Source: an uncultured Selenomonas sp. (GTDB lineage Bacteria > Bacillota > Negativicutes > Selenomonadales > Selenomonadaceae). Taken from it: a stretch of 64,000 bases of DNA. The notes beneath the pieces were generated by a model that saw only the letters and a list, made by a program, of their open reading frames with translations, did not search any database and was not told the origin of the DNA. Shown piece by piece: positions 26,165-34,407 of the stretch (positions within the stretch are counted from its first letter, which is position 1; each line of letters starts with the position of its first letter). The translations under genes and the position numbers were made by a program. Location of the stretch: NCBI GenBank assembly GCA_902766095.1, contig CACXCN010000003.1, positions 1-64,000 of the forward strand, given 5' to 3'.

Positions 26165-27463
26165 TCAGAGCTCATCGATGAGCGTGATGATATCCCGTAT
26201 CGGCATGAGATACTTCGCTGCCTCGAGTGCCCTATGATGCTCGAGGATGCTCCTGGCCGTCCGCTCCATGGCTGGAAAGGCACTGCGCGTGAGCTGATTC
26301 GCGTAGATGACTATCTTCGCACCATGCTGCGCGAGCTCCTGCTCGGTGTACTGGGAGAATGACGTCGGCACTACTACGAGCGGTATGTCGGGATAGGATT
26401 TATGGAAGTACTTGCAGAATTCGAATAGGTCCTGCGGCTCCTTCTGACGCGAATGAATCATGATGCCATCGGCGCCGGCCTTCACATATGCCTCCGCCCG
26501 CCGCAGGGCATCGCCGAGCCCCTTCTCGAGTATGAGGCTCTCGATGCGCGCGATAATCATGAAATCATCGGTGCGTTGCACGGCCTTGCCGGCCGCTATC
26601 TTCTGACAGAAATGCTCGATGGTGTCCTGCGTCTGCTTGACCTCGGTGCCGAAAAGCGAGTTCTTCTTGAGCCCCGTCTTGTCCTCGAGGATGACAGCCG
26701 AGACGCCCATGCGCTCGAGTGTGCGCACATTATAGACGAAGTGCTCGATAAGACCGCCGGTATCAGCATCGAGTATGATGGGCTTCGTCGTCACGTCGAG
26801 CACGTCGTCTATCGTGCGTATGCGTGAGGACATATCGACAAGCTCGATATCCGGCTTGCCCTTCGCCGTAGAATCACAAAGGCTCGAAATCCACATCGCA
26901 TCGAACTGATCGAGACCGCCGTCATGCTCGACAACCGTCTTCTCAGCTATAAGTCCTGTGAGACCGCTATGCACCTCGAGTGTCTTGACGACCGGCAGCA
27001 TATCGATGAGCTTGCGCAGCCGCCCGCGGCGGAACTCCGGCATGGCCAGTTTCTCGCGCATGCGATCGTCTATCTTCTTTACCTCATCATTATAAGTATA
27101 GGGCACCTCGATGAGCTGCCCGCCATATTTTGCCAGACAGGCCACGACATTGTCGCGGATGGCCCGCTCGGGGCCGTTCTGCCAGTTATCGCCATGTACG
27201 ACATAATCTGGCCGCAGCTCATCGATAATCCCGTCATACATAATCTGCTGCTGCACCACGACCTCATCTACTTCTGGTTCCTGCCGCAGCAGCTCGATGC
27301 GTTCCTCCAGCGATATGGTCGGAAACCGATTGTAGCGCACCATCTCACTATCGCAGAGCACACCTGCCACCACGCGGCCGAGCTTGGCGGCCTCGCGCAG
27401 TATATGGCGATGTCCCTCATGAATCACATCGGTGCAAAAGCACGCATAGACTGTCTTTGCCAT
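26165..27463 (-). CDS. pepM: Phosphoenolpyruvate mutase with N-terminal cytidylyltransferase-like domain
   Basis: PEP mutase makes the C-P bond: phosphoenolpyruvate to phosphonopyruvate. The C-terminal part (about residues 155-425) is an isocitrate-lyase-fold barrel with the mutase signature EDKTGLKKNS (near 260-269), distinguishing it from lyases. LDADTGG binds the metal. The first 135 residues are a nucleotidyltransferase domain with CFCTDVIHEGHRHILREAAK (HEGH), like the TagD/glycerol-3-phosphate cytidylyltransferase group. Such fusions are known in phosphonate loci; the extra domain may activate a phosphonate with CTP. The start at ATG 27463 has AGGTGAAGAGG in front; an upstream GTG at 27472 is less likely. 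Length 432. First gene of the AEP block after the PntC-like gene. Confidence 0.92.
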   Translation of the reverse strand: MAKTVYACFCTDVIHEGHRHILREAAKLGRVVAGVLCDSEMVRYNRFPTISLEERIELLRQEPEVDEVVVQQQIMYDGIIDELRPDYVVHGDNWQNGPERAIRDNVVACLAKYGGQLIEVPYTYNDEVKKIDDRMREKLAMPEFRRGRLRKLIDMLPVVKTLEVHSGLTGLIAEKTVVEHDGGLDQFDAMWISSLCDSTAKGKPDIELVDMSSRIRTIDDVLDVTTKPIILDADTGGLIEHFVYNVRTLERMGVSAVILEDKTGLKKNSLFGTEVKQTQDTIEHFCQKIAAGKAVQRTDDFMIIARIESLILEKGLGDALRRAEAYVKAGADGIMIHSRQKEPQDLFEFCKYFHKSYPDIPLVVVPTSFSQYTEQELAQHGAKIVIYANQLTRSAFPAMERTARSILEHHRALEAAKYLMPIRDIITLIDEL

Positions 27464-27495
27464 CCTCTTCACCTACCATTGCCATTTATATGCCA

Positions 27496-28191
27496 TTATC
27501 TATAGGAGCTATCCAAAGCCTGCAGCTCGGCCAGCGTATCTATCTCGACTACGTCTGTTTTGCTGCACTGTCTGATATATATGGAAAACTCCTCTGGAAA
27601 ATACTCCAGTGCCACTTGGTCCCAGTAGAGCTGCCAATTCCGCTTATCGGCAAACAGCTTCTCCGTACGCTCCGCGAGCCGCTGGCCGTCGGCTGCGGTC
27701 CAATACGATATGCCGACCATCTGCTGGCAGTTCTCGCCGCCCACCGCTATTTTCTTTATCCTATTATATGAATCGGTAAAAAAGCACCAGTCATCAGTCT
27801 TTTCTACCGGTATCGCGAGATAATTCGAACGCGACTGCTCGGCCTCTATGAGCTCGCCGCACCGCAGGAGCAGATCGCTCTCGATGATATAGGCATTCTG
27901 TACCCGCTCCCCGGCCACATAGATGGAGGATATATTGTTCGCCTGCTCGTAGTAAGGATTGTCGAGCACTGTCACCATGGGATATTTCTGCTGCAGCACC
28001 GCGAATTTCTCTCTGCGATAGCCGCAGACTATGTATATCTCGCGAATGCCCGCCGCTACTACCGCATCGAGGAGTGTCTCGATAATGCGCCTGCCGTTCA
28101 CCGGCACGAGCGGCTTCGGCAGTTTATCCGTCACCGGTGCCATGCGTGTGCCTTTGCCTGCCGCCAAGAATATCGCGCGTTCTACCTTCAT
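27496..28191 (-). CDS. CTP:phosphonate/phosphocholine cytidylyltransferase (PntC/LicC-like)
   Basis: A sugar-nucleotidyltransferase-fold protein of 231 residues. The N-terminal LAAGKGTRMAPVTDKLPKPL is the CTP-binding loop. LIEAEQ and IVCGYRREKF follow the LicC pattern, and there is a NPYYEQANNISSIYVA strand as in LicC-type enzymes that activate phosphocholine or AEP. With the full AEP route and a LicD gene in the same operon, the likely reaction is CTP + AEP to CMP-AEP + PPi. LicC proper would need choline genes (licA/licB), which are absent. The start is fixed by AGGAGGTAATCGG before ATG 28191. Confidence is high for the family and moderate for the substrate. Confidence 0.85.
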   Translation of the reverse strand: MKVERAIFLAAGKGTRMAPVTDKLPKPLVPVNGRRIIETLLDAVVAAGIREIYIVCGYRREKFAVLQQKYPMVTVLDNPYYEQANNISSIYVAGERVQNAYIIESDLLLRCGELIEAEQSRSNYLAIPVEKTDDWCFFTDSYNRIKKIAVGGENCQQMVGISYWTAADGQRLAERTEKLFADKRNWQLYWDQVALEYFPEEFSIYIRQCSKTDVVEIDTLAELQALDSSYR

Positions 28192-28291
28192 CCGATTACC
28201 TCCTATCCCTTGTTGCCACGCCTAGCTGTTCATCTCCTCTGCAGCATCGCCATGAAAGTTTGTCGTGCTTCGAAATCGTCTACCTGCATAG

Positions 28292-30445
28292 TCAATCACT
28301 CCCCTGTATCCAGCGGATGCCCTGGTCATGGACGTGGCGCGCGATATAGCCCGCCAGATGCATGTAGTAATCGCGCCGCTCCGGCGTATCAGTGTCGCCA
28401 TAGCTGCCATCTCGGTTCAATATGCGACATTCGGCTCCATCTAGGTTCACCGTACCGTCATTGCGCAACGGCTCGCGGCTTTGCAGTATCATCTGGTCGC
28501 GCTCTGTACGCAGGCATAGGGTATACTTCTGCCCTGGATATATGACATAGCTGGCCGTGAAATCACGCTTCTGCCCGCCCAAGGCCGCTGGCAGGTTGCC
28601 ATCGGCCGAGTGTCCCTCGAGTCCGGCATTGTGCAGCGTGATATCGTAGAAATCCACCGTGCTCGTGAGCTCGTCGCTCACGCGGCCACGGGCGGGGATG
28701 CCGCTGCCCCGCAGCATTAGCGCTGCATGATTCGAGTAATCGCTCACCAGCAGCGGCACCGGCGTAGCAGTGCCGAGACGGTATATGCCAGTACCGTGGT
28801 CGGAGTATAGCTGCACGACATATTCCGACTCGCTGTAGTTCGCCTCGATATATTCGTAGAGGACTTCGAGATTCCTATCCATCATCCGGATATAGTGATC
28901 CACCCCCTCCACATAGTAGGGAATGTTTCCCTCGATATTTACGCTGGCCTTGTATTCCTGCGTGGCCAGCCTATCTCCCAGCGGCAGATGTGCCTGCGTG
29001 GCCATTCCGACCCGATAGTCCGGCATAGGCCATGAATGCGGGTCATCGATATGCAGGAAAATGAACTGGTCGCACTCCGATAGCGCCTCGAGCTGCACGA
29101 TGGTCCTGCTTACTCCCTCATAGGCCTTGTTGTCGTATGACTTTATTAGCAGCCGATCATAGCCCCGCGTCACGCCGTCATAGACATTGCCGCCATCGCT
29201 CATGAGATTCATGCAGTAGTAGCCAGCCTCGTGCATGCGCTCAGCCAGAGTCCTTATCTCCGGGCCTATCCCGACCGCACAGCGCTCATTGAATACCTGC
29301 GACTCGGCCGGATAGAGACCTGTCTCGAGCGTCGCCAGCGACGGGAAGGTATACTCACTGACCGAATAGTGCTTATCGAATACAATGCCTTTTTGGAAGA
29401 ATCTGCAGGTATTCGGCATGAGCTCGGCAAAGCGCGGCCCGACGTGCTCCCAGCATAGAGCATCGGTCAGTATGTTCAGGATGACTTTTCTGCGTTTGGG
29501 ACTATGCCCCAGCCGTATCGGCTGGCCGACCACCATATCCTGTTCCGAGGATATGCGTGTGTCTTTGTCGATACGATAGTAGCTGTAGTTCCAGCGCCCC
29601 GGCAGCGTTATTTCCTTTTGCTGTCCGTCGAAGTCAAACTTCAACCTCTGGCCAGCCGCTGTGGTCGCCACGGGCAGTATGCAGATCCCCTCTGGATGCA
29701 ATTCCTCTGTCCGCGTGGTATGCGAGCGCTGCAAATCGAATATCGTTCCCACGCAGGTGTTCTCGATAAATTCCTCGTCATGGCGCAATTTCTTCACCAC
29801 ATGCTCCATGTTCAACGAGGTAGTGGTACCGTGCGGGTATATGCCGACGAAATACGACTCCCGGTCGTCCTGCCAGACGGCGGGCAGATACTCGCCGACG
29901 AATATATCCTCGCGGAAAGCGGCGCCCTGCTCTGCCATATAGGCCCTGCGTGTGGCTATTGGTGCATAGTTCGCTATGCCACTGCCGAGGGAAAACATGT
30001 CGAACACTTGTTGCAGCTGCGCCTGCTCCATCGGCAGGTCCACATCCCCCGGACAGAATCTATGGATCAGCCCCGCAAAGTATGCGGCGTAATCGTAGCG
30101 ATGCATCTGCCGGTAGCAGGCGGTCAGTACCCTCCAGACAACCAGATTTACCCTGCGCCGGGCAAAGGCCTGCAGACCGTACTCCAGCGCCACCTCATAG
30201 TTATCATGTGCCAGTGCATACAGGCTATAGAATATGGCGAAATGCTCCGTATGCGGGCTGAGCTCGCGATACCTGATAATCAAGCGCAGATAGTCATCAT
30301 CGTACTGCTCCTGAGCTACCATTTGCTGCAGCTTCAGGAATAGTGACTGCAGCTCGGTAGTGTTTCCAGCTACACCATGCGTCACTGTGCCTAGTTGGTT
30401 CAATCCTATTCTCAAAATAAGGTTCCTATCTGTCAGTCCTACCAT
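28292..30445 (-). CDS. Alkaline-phosphatase-superfamily transferase/hydrolase with Thr nucleophile and TPR-like N-terminus
   Basis: A 717-residue soluble protein. Residues 30-155 are helical, TPR-like. Residues 318-620 show the alkaline phosphatase/sulfatase fold: VILNILTDALCWEHV with metal Asp328, YTFPSLATLETGLYP at 365-379, IFLHIDDPHSW near 462-471, and LYSDHGTGIY with Asp549-His550. In sulfatases the CxPSR motif carries the nucleophile Cys; here it reads T-F-P-S-L, with Thr366 in the nucleophile place and no Arg. Thr is used by phosphoethanolamine and phosphoglycerol transferases (EptA, LtaS), so a phospho-transfer or phosphodiesterase role on the glycan is more likely than sulfate ester cleavage. 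Unlike EptA and LtaS it has no membrane segments. ATG 30445 has GAGG only two bases away, so the start is not certain. Confidence 0.72.
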   Translation of the reverse strand: MVGLTDRNLILRIGLNQLGTVTHGVAGNTTELQSLFLKLQQMVAQEQYDDDYLRLIIRYRELSPHTEHFAIFYSLYALAHDNYEVALEYGLQAFARRRVNLVVWRVLTACYRQMHRYDYAAYFAGLIHRFCPGDVDLPMEQAQLQQVFDMFSLGSGIANYAPIATRRAYMAEQGAAFREDIFVGEYLPAVWQDDRESYFVGIYPHGTTTSLNMEHVVKKLRHDEEFIENTCVGTIFDLQRSHTTRTEELHPEGICILPVATTAAGQRLKFDFDGQQKEITLPGRWNYSYYRIDKDTRISSEQDMVVGQPIRLGHSPKRRKVILNILTDALCWEHVGPRFAELMPNTCRFFQKGIVFDKHYSVSEYTFPSLATLETGLYPAESQVFNERCAVGIGPEIRTLAERMHEAGYYCMNLMSDGGNVYDGVTRGYDRLLIKSYDNKAYEGVSRTIVQLEALSECDQFIFLHIDDPHSWPMPDYRVGMATQAHLPLGDRLATQEYKASVNIEGNIPYYVEGVDHYIRMMDRNLEVLYEYIEANYSESEYVVQLYSDHGTGIYRLGTATPVPLLVSDYSNHAALMLRGSGIPARGRVSDELTSTVDFYDITLHNAGLEGHSADGNLPAALGGQKRDFTASYVIYPGQKYTLCLRTERDQMILQSREPLRNDGTVNLDGAECRILNRDGSYGDTDTPERRDYYMHLAGYIARHVHDQGIRWIQGSD

Positions 30446-30449
30446 TGCC

Positions 30450-31724
30450 TCAACGCTTTATCAGTATACAGCTCCCCTTTATCACGGCGGCCAGCTCGAC
30501 GTTCATGCCGATGGCATTTATATTCTCCGAGTAGCCGTCCCTATGCTCGGGTATCTTTGCCGCGGCCACGCGCATGATGCGCTCACACACTGTATAGGCA
30601 TCGATATCGCAATCAGCGTAGCCACCTGCCTCATAGTGTGGCAAGTCGAGTGATGTCTCCATGTCCTCGAGTATGTAGACACCGCCGCTCGGCAGTGACT
30701 CGAACAACGTAAACAGAGCTACAATCTGATGGCTCCAGACATGCGAAGCATCATCGATGATGATCTGGGGATGCAGGTTGCTTAGCTCCCGCAGAGCATC
30801 AATGCGGCTCAAGTCCTTGATCAGGATATGGATGCGCTCCGTCGCATACTGCTTGCACCTTTCATCTATATCAACACCGTATATCTCGGCATAGGGAAAG
30901 TATCGTTCCCACATCCTCTCGCTGGCACCGGTGAATACCCCAAGCTCCAGCAGAGTTATATGACGATGGCGGAATTTCTTTAAAAAGAACTCGTATTTCG
31001 CTAGATAATTATGCAGGAACAAGGCTTTGTCCGTCATCGTATCGAGCCCGATATCCATCAGCTCAATCAGATTGTGGAAATAGCCCAGCTGCGTGCGCTC
31101 CTGCCGCTTGACACACCGGCGGGCCCGACAGGAGTACACCGGCACATCATCACACCGCACCGACGCATGTTCGCTCTGTCGTACGAGTACGAGTGCCAGC
31201 TCCGAGTGCTGCGCATCCTCGGCCACCATCTCCGTCTGAAAACCAGCAAACAGTTGTTCCGCCGTCTCGCGATTGAAGCGCCACTCATCCTCACTCGCCC
31301 ATATCGGCAGCAGAGTCGTCACTCTCACATCCATCACAGGCTGGCGCAGGATGACGACCAACCGCCCTCCCTCAGAGACAAGCGACCGCAGGGAATCGGC
31401 CATCGCCCAAACATCAGCTGACTGTTCGAGGACATTCATAGCGAAGACGATATCGTAACTTCTGTCACCTGCACTGGTTCTCAATGTATCTATTGCACCA
31501 TCGTCCCGCTGCCAAAACTGCGAAATGACTCTTGTCTCACGCACACCGGCGGCCCGCATCAGGTTCGCTACATAATCACCACATCGCAACTCCGACAAAT
31601 TAAAGCAGGCCGCGAGCCCGCTCTCATGTCTCCAGTCAGATTCTACGGCGCCATCTGCCGAGAAAATCGCTTTTATGATGTATGCATCAAACCTTGTTAG
31701 GAACATTTCTTGCCAAGTATCCAT
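30450..31724 (-). CDS. Double methyltransferase-domain protein
   Basis: Two class I SAM-methyltransferase-like domains in 424 residues. The first (about 1-190) has a fold with VANLMRAAGVRET, YDIVFAMNVLEQSADVWAMA and EGGRLVVILRQP, but a weak motif I. The second (about 220-424) has TLLELGVFTGASERMWERYF as motif I, YGVDIDERCK as motif II, IIIDDASHVWSHQIVAL and GGVYILEDMETS, the pattern of sugar O-methyltransferases related to the PF13578/cephalosporin hydroxylase-like group. Expected role: O-methylation of glycan sugars in the cytoplasm. The start ATG 31724 follows GAGGTAGATGAG; the further upstream ATG at 31760 has no site. It lies 4 bases before the alkaline-phosphatase-superfamily gene, so they are co-transcribed. 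Confidence 0.75.
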   Translation of the reverse strand: MDTWQEMFLTRFDAYIIKAIFSADGAVESDWRHESGLAACFNLSELRCGDYVANLMRAAGVRETRVISQFWQRDDGAIDTLRTSAGDRSYDIVFAMNVLEQSADVWAMADSLRSLVSEGGRLVVILRQPVMDVRVTTLLPIWASEDEWRFNRETAEQLFAGFQTEMVAEDAQHSELALVLVRQSEHASVRCDDVPVYSCRARRCVKRQERTQLGYFHNLIELMDIGLDTMTDKALFLHNYLAKYEFFLKKFRHRHITLLELGVFTGASERMWERYFPYAEIYGVDIDERCKQYATERIHILIKDLSRIDALRELSNLHPQIIIDDASHVWSHQIVALFTLFESLPSGGVYILEDMETSLDLPHYEAGGYADCDIDAYTVCERIMRVAAAKIPEHRDGYSENINAIGMNVELAAVIKGSCILIKR

Positions 31725-31887
31725 CTCATCTACCTCGCCCAACTGCCAGCAACACGCCATTCATCTTATATTATTTTCTACAGCCGCATAGGAAATCCTG
31801 CCTGCAAATCTACTGTCCAAGAGCAGGATTTCACACATTCAACGCGAATAGATAGCTATACACCTGCAACTAGGAGGATAATCTACC

Positions 31888-33105
31888 ATGCGGAATAAAA
31901 TCATAGTCTACGGCAACAGCCGCCCCGGCCTGCACCCTGCCATCTGGCCTAATATACAGAGTCTGGCGCTGGGCTTCCAGCAGCTTGGCTACGAGGTATT
32001 GCTCTGCGATATATCTAGCAACAGATCATTCGTCTACTGTCTCGACCATCTGCTGACCAAGGATGATATCACATTCTCGGTCGGCTTCAACGGCTGTGGT
32101 CTGTGCGCCAACATACAGGAAATCGGTCCGGAGGAACTCTTCATTTATCGTAATCTCGACACACCGCATGTATCGGTGCTGCTCGATGTCCCCTACAACT
32201 CCTGCGCCAGTGGTCCTGAAGCCGCGGTAAAAAACCATATCGTGACACTGCTCGACCGCGATGCTGGTGAATATCTTCACCATACATTCCCCCAAAAGCA
32301 CATGCACCAACTATTCCTGCCGCTCGGCGGCACGGAGTCAGCGCTATCGCTAGAGGAACTGCTGACCAGAGAACGTCCCTACGATGTGGTCGTCAGCTCA
32401 TCGTTCTGGTTCGATGCCGAGCTCAGGCCCATCTGGGAAGCAGCGGATTTCCCGTTCCCTGCCATGATTCCCTTGCTCAATGATGTCGTCGACTATATGA
32501 AGGCCTATCCGGTCAACACCCCGACAGCCGTGTGCCATGTGCTGCACGACCGTGGTCTCTACGACGAGGAATACATGGTGCAGATGACGAAATTCTACTG
32601 GCCCATACTTTCCTATATGAAGATGTGGCGCAGACAGCGGTCCATGGAATTCCTCGTACAGAATGACATCCCGGTCGATGTATTCGGTGGCAACTGGGAC
32701 CATGTGCCATTTGCGGACAAGCTGCGTATCCATGGAAGGGTATCCTACGCCGAGACACTCGATATCTTCTCTAAAGCAAAAATCGTCTACCAGGACAATG
32801 CTGAGTTCAACAATGGCGCTCACGACCGCGTATTCACGGCCATGCTGCACGGCGCCGCCGTCATGAGCGAGTACAGCCAGTACCTGGCTGAGGAATTCGT
32901 CGACGGACAGGAACTGATGTTGTTCGACTGGCAAAACGGTATGGAGCAGGTACGCAGGCTCCCCGCTCTGCTGGCCGATGAGCCGCGCCGCCAGGAAATG
33001 GTCCTGCAAGCCTATAAAAAGGCCACAGCTCGTCACCGGTGGGTGAACCGCGCCCAAAGCATTAGCGAAGCTGTACATCTGCTGTATCCAGAAAGATTTA
33101 TATGA
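31888..33105 (+). CDS. GT-B glycosyltransferase (GT1-like C-terminal domain), paralogue of 22727-23938
   Basis: The second plus-strand gene of the island, 405 residues. It opens KIIVYGNSRPGLHPAIWPN and has VDVFGGNWDHVPFADKL, RVSYAETLDIFSKAKIVYQD, GAHDRVFTAMLHGAAVMSEY and ends LLYPERFI, following its paralogue at 22727 from end to end. Both genes point the same way and bracket the LicD/AEP/methyltransferase block. AGGAGGATAATCTACC precedes the ATG. No clear -35/-10 pair stands out in the 160-base divergent gap. A strong hairpin terminator at 33111 follows. Sugar donor unknown. Confidence 0.8.
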   Translation: MRNKIIVYGNSRPGLHPAIWPNIQSLALGFQQLGYEVLLCDISSNRSFVYCLDHLLTKDDITFSVGFNGCGLCANIQEIGPEELFIYRNLDTPHVSVLLDVPYNSCASGPEAAVKNHIVTLLDRDAGEYLHHTFPQKHMHQLFLPLGGTESALSLEELLTRERPYDVVVSSSFWFDAELRPIWEAADFPFPAMIPLLNDVVDYMKAYPVNTPTAVCHVLHDRGLYDEEYMVQMTKFYWPILSYMKMWRRQRSMEFLVQNDIPVDVFGGNWDHVPFADKLRIHGRVSYAETLDIFSKAKIVYQDNAEFNNGAHDRVFTAMLHGAAVMSEYSQYLAEEFVDGQELMLFDWQNGMEQVRRLPALLADEPRRQEMVLQAYKKATARHRWVNRAQSISEAVHLLYPERFI

Positions 33106-33110
33106 GATAC

Positions 33111-33155
33111 GAGCGAGGGGCATCACACCAAATCATGGTACGATGCCCCTCGCTC
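33111..33155. terminator. Bidirectional hairpin terminator between convergent genes
   Basis: A perfect 14-bp stem: GAGCGAGGGGCATC (33111-33124) and GATGCCCCTCGCTC (33142-33155) with a 17-base loop. It begins 6 bases after the stop of the plus-strand glycosyltransferase and ends 8 bases before the stop of the minus-strand DUF5672 gene. The T-run is weak in both directions. Confidence 0.75.
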
Positions 33156-33162
33156 TATATAG

Positions 33163-34386
33163 TTAAACGATGTCTAGTGACCGCATAGCCTTAGCCGTTT
33201 CCAACTGCAGTGCATCATATAGCGAGCTGCTCTCCGGCTGCGCCTTGGCTACATGCAGCAGCAGCACTGCCTCCTGAATCTTTTCTCTGGTGTAACCGTT
33301 CGACACGAGACAGCGCCGTATACACTCAAGCAGAGCCTGACGCAGCAACACTCCAACGGCCTCATCTCCCTGTGGCACTACTATGGCTGCATCGCGCCAG
33401 CGTGAGGAATGCCATAGCGACAAGCGATACAGATACGTGAATTCCTGATTCATATCACTCCAGATGGGATTCTGCTCGCTACAAGTGCTGAGCCAGCCTG
33501 CCGTCATGCTCAACGCTGCCGAGTACTCTCCCCGACGGATGAGGCCATAGAGCTGCCATACCGGCATGGCCAGACGCCGTTGCCAAAGCAGTTTCGTGCG
33601 TCGCTGCCATCCGGTTACCCATCGTTGATGGCGCTTCCCCATGAGCTTGGTCCTCGGCGGCCCTAATAGGATTCCGGCTGCCTTCTCGATAATAGGATTC
33701 CATATATCAGGCGGCGCACACCTTTCCCAGGCATGACAGCCAAAGGGACGCCAGCCGGTTTTAAGGCGCCGATATACATGTTGCACGTCGTCCTGCAACG
33801 AGAATTCGAGCGCCTCATACAGCGGAGCCACGCGGAAATCAATGTCCCGCCGCATGCCGCAGTAGGCGAAGAAAGAATCCTCACAGGGAAGAAACACGTC
33901 CTTCAGGGGATGACCATCTGGCAAAGTTGCAAACAATCCTGCTGCCCGCTGGCAGGCTGCTACTCGGCGCAACGAAAAGCCACCATTACCGACCTTGGTA
34001 CCGAGCAACAGCCATGGCTCCTCTCCTCGCACCGGTGCCCCTATATAATCGTAGCCCAGCTCACAGAACTCCAGCAAGCGGTCAGCAAAAACGAAGCCAT
34101 CGGTCTGGTAAAGCAGTATGTACTCATAATCGCGGAAGCGCTCGTAAAAGAGTGGCTGCAGCATGAGCAGACTATACGACATGACACTGGTGAACCACTC
34201 GTCGTCGAAGTGCTCGACCGCGAAGCCCTCTCCAAGTTCCCCAAGGTCCAGCTGCAACGACTGCGGAGCCACGAATATGCGCGGATAGCGGCCAAGCACT
34301 CTTTGCAGCTGGCACAGCGACACCCGTTCCGTTTTCTTGAGTTTATTCGTGTATATGGGGACTACCACTGCCACCTTTTTCTTCAT
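33163..34386 (-). CDS. DUF5672 domain protein, probable glycosyltransferase
   Basis: The first 230 residues match the DUF5672 pattern: VAVVVPIYTNKLKKTERVSL, YEYILLYQTDGFVFADRLLE, ELGYDYIGAPVRGE, GNGGFSLRRVAAC, EDSFFAYC, and FGCHAWER. The domain has the layout of a GT-A glycosyltransferase: a strand, then QTDGFVF in the DxD place and a GxxFLR-like acceptor site. It is common in glycan clusters, but its chemistry is not established. The rest (about 250-407) is helical with no recognised domain. The start has AAAGGTTGG 7 bases upstream. It follows the TPR gene by 21 bases, so it is in the operon that reads from the GT41 genes. Confidence 0.7.
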   Translation of the reverse strand: MKKKVAVVVPIYTNKLKKTERVSLCQLQRVLGRYPRIFVAPQSLQLDLGELGEGFAVEHFDDEWFTSVMSYSLLMLQPLFYERFRDYEYILLYQTDGFVFADRLLEFCELGYDYIGAPVRGEEPWLLLGTKVGNGGFSLRRVAACQRAAGLFATLPDGHPLKDVFLPCEDSFFAYCGMRRDIDFRVAPLYEALEFSLQDDVQHVYRRLKTGWRPFGCHAWERCAPPDIWNPIIEKAAGILLGPPRTKLMGKRHQRWVTGWQRRTKLLWQRRLAMPVWQLYGLIRRGEYSAALSMTAGWLSTCSEQNPIWSDMNQEFTYLYRLSLWHSSRWRDAAIVVPQGDEAVGVLLRQALLECIRRCLVSNGYTREKIQEAVLLLHVAKAQPESSSLYDALQLETAKAMRSLDIV

Positions 34387-34407
34387 ATGCCAACCTTTCT
34401 ACTCCGA

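Noticed and set aside
27496-28191. LicC (CTP:phosphocholine cytidylyltransferase) as the function
   Set aside because: No choline kinase or transporter genes (licA, licB) are present, while the full AEP pathway is, so CMP-AEP synthesis is the better reading.
28222-28291. Possible 19-codon frame (MQVDDFEARQ...) between the phosphotransferase and the PntC-like gene, with GGGGAG upstream
   Set aside because: Too short to judge and with no recognisable content; it may be chance in a 100-base gap.
28292-30445. Sulfatase annotation for the alkaline-phosphatase-superfamily protein
   Set aside because: The formylglycine Cys/Ser of CxPSR is Thr and the following Arg is absent, so classical sulfatase maturation and chemistry are not supported.
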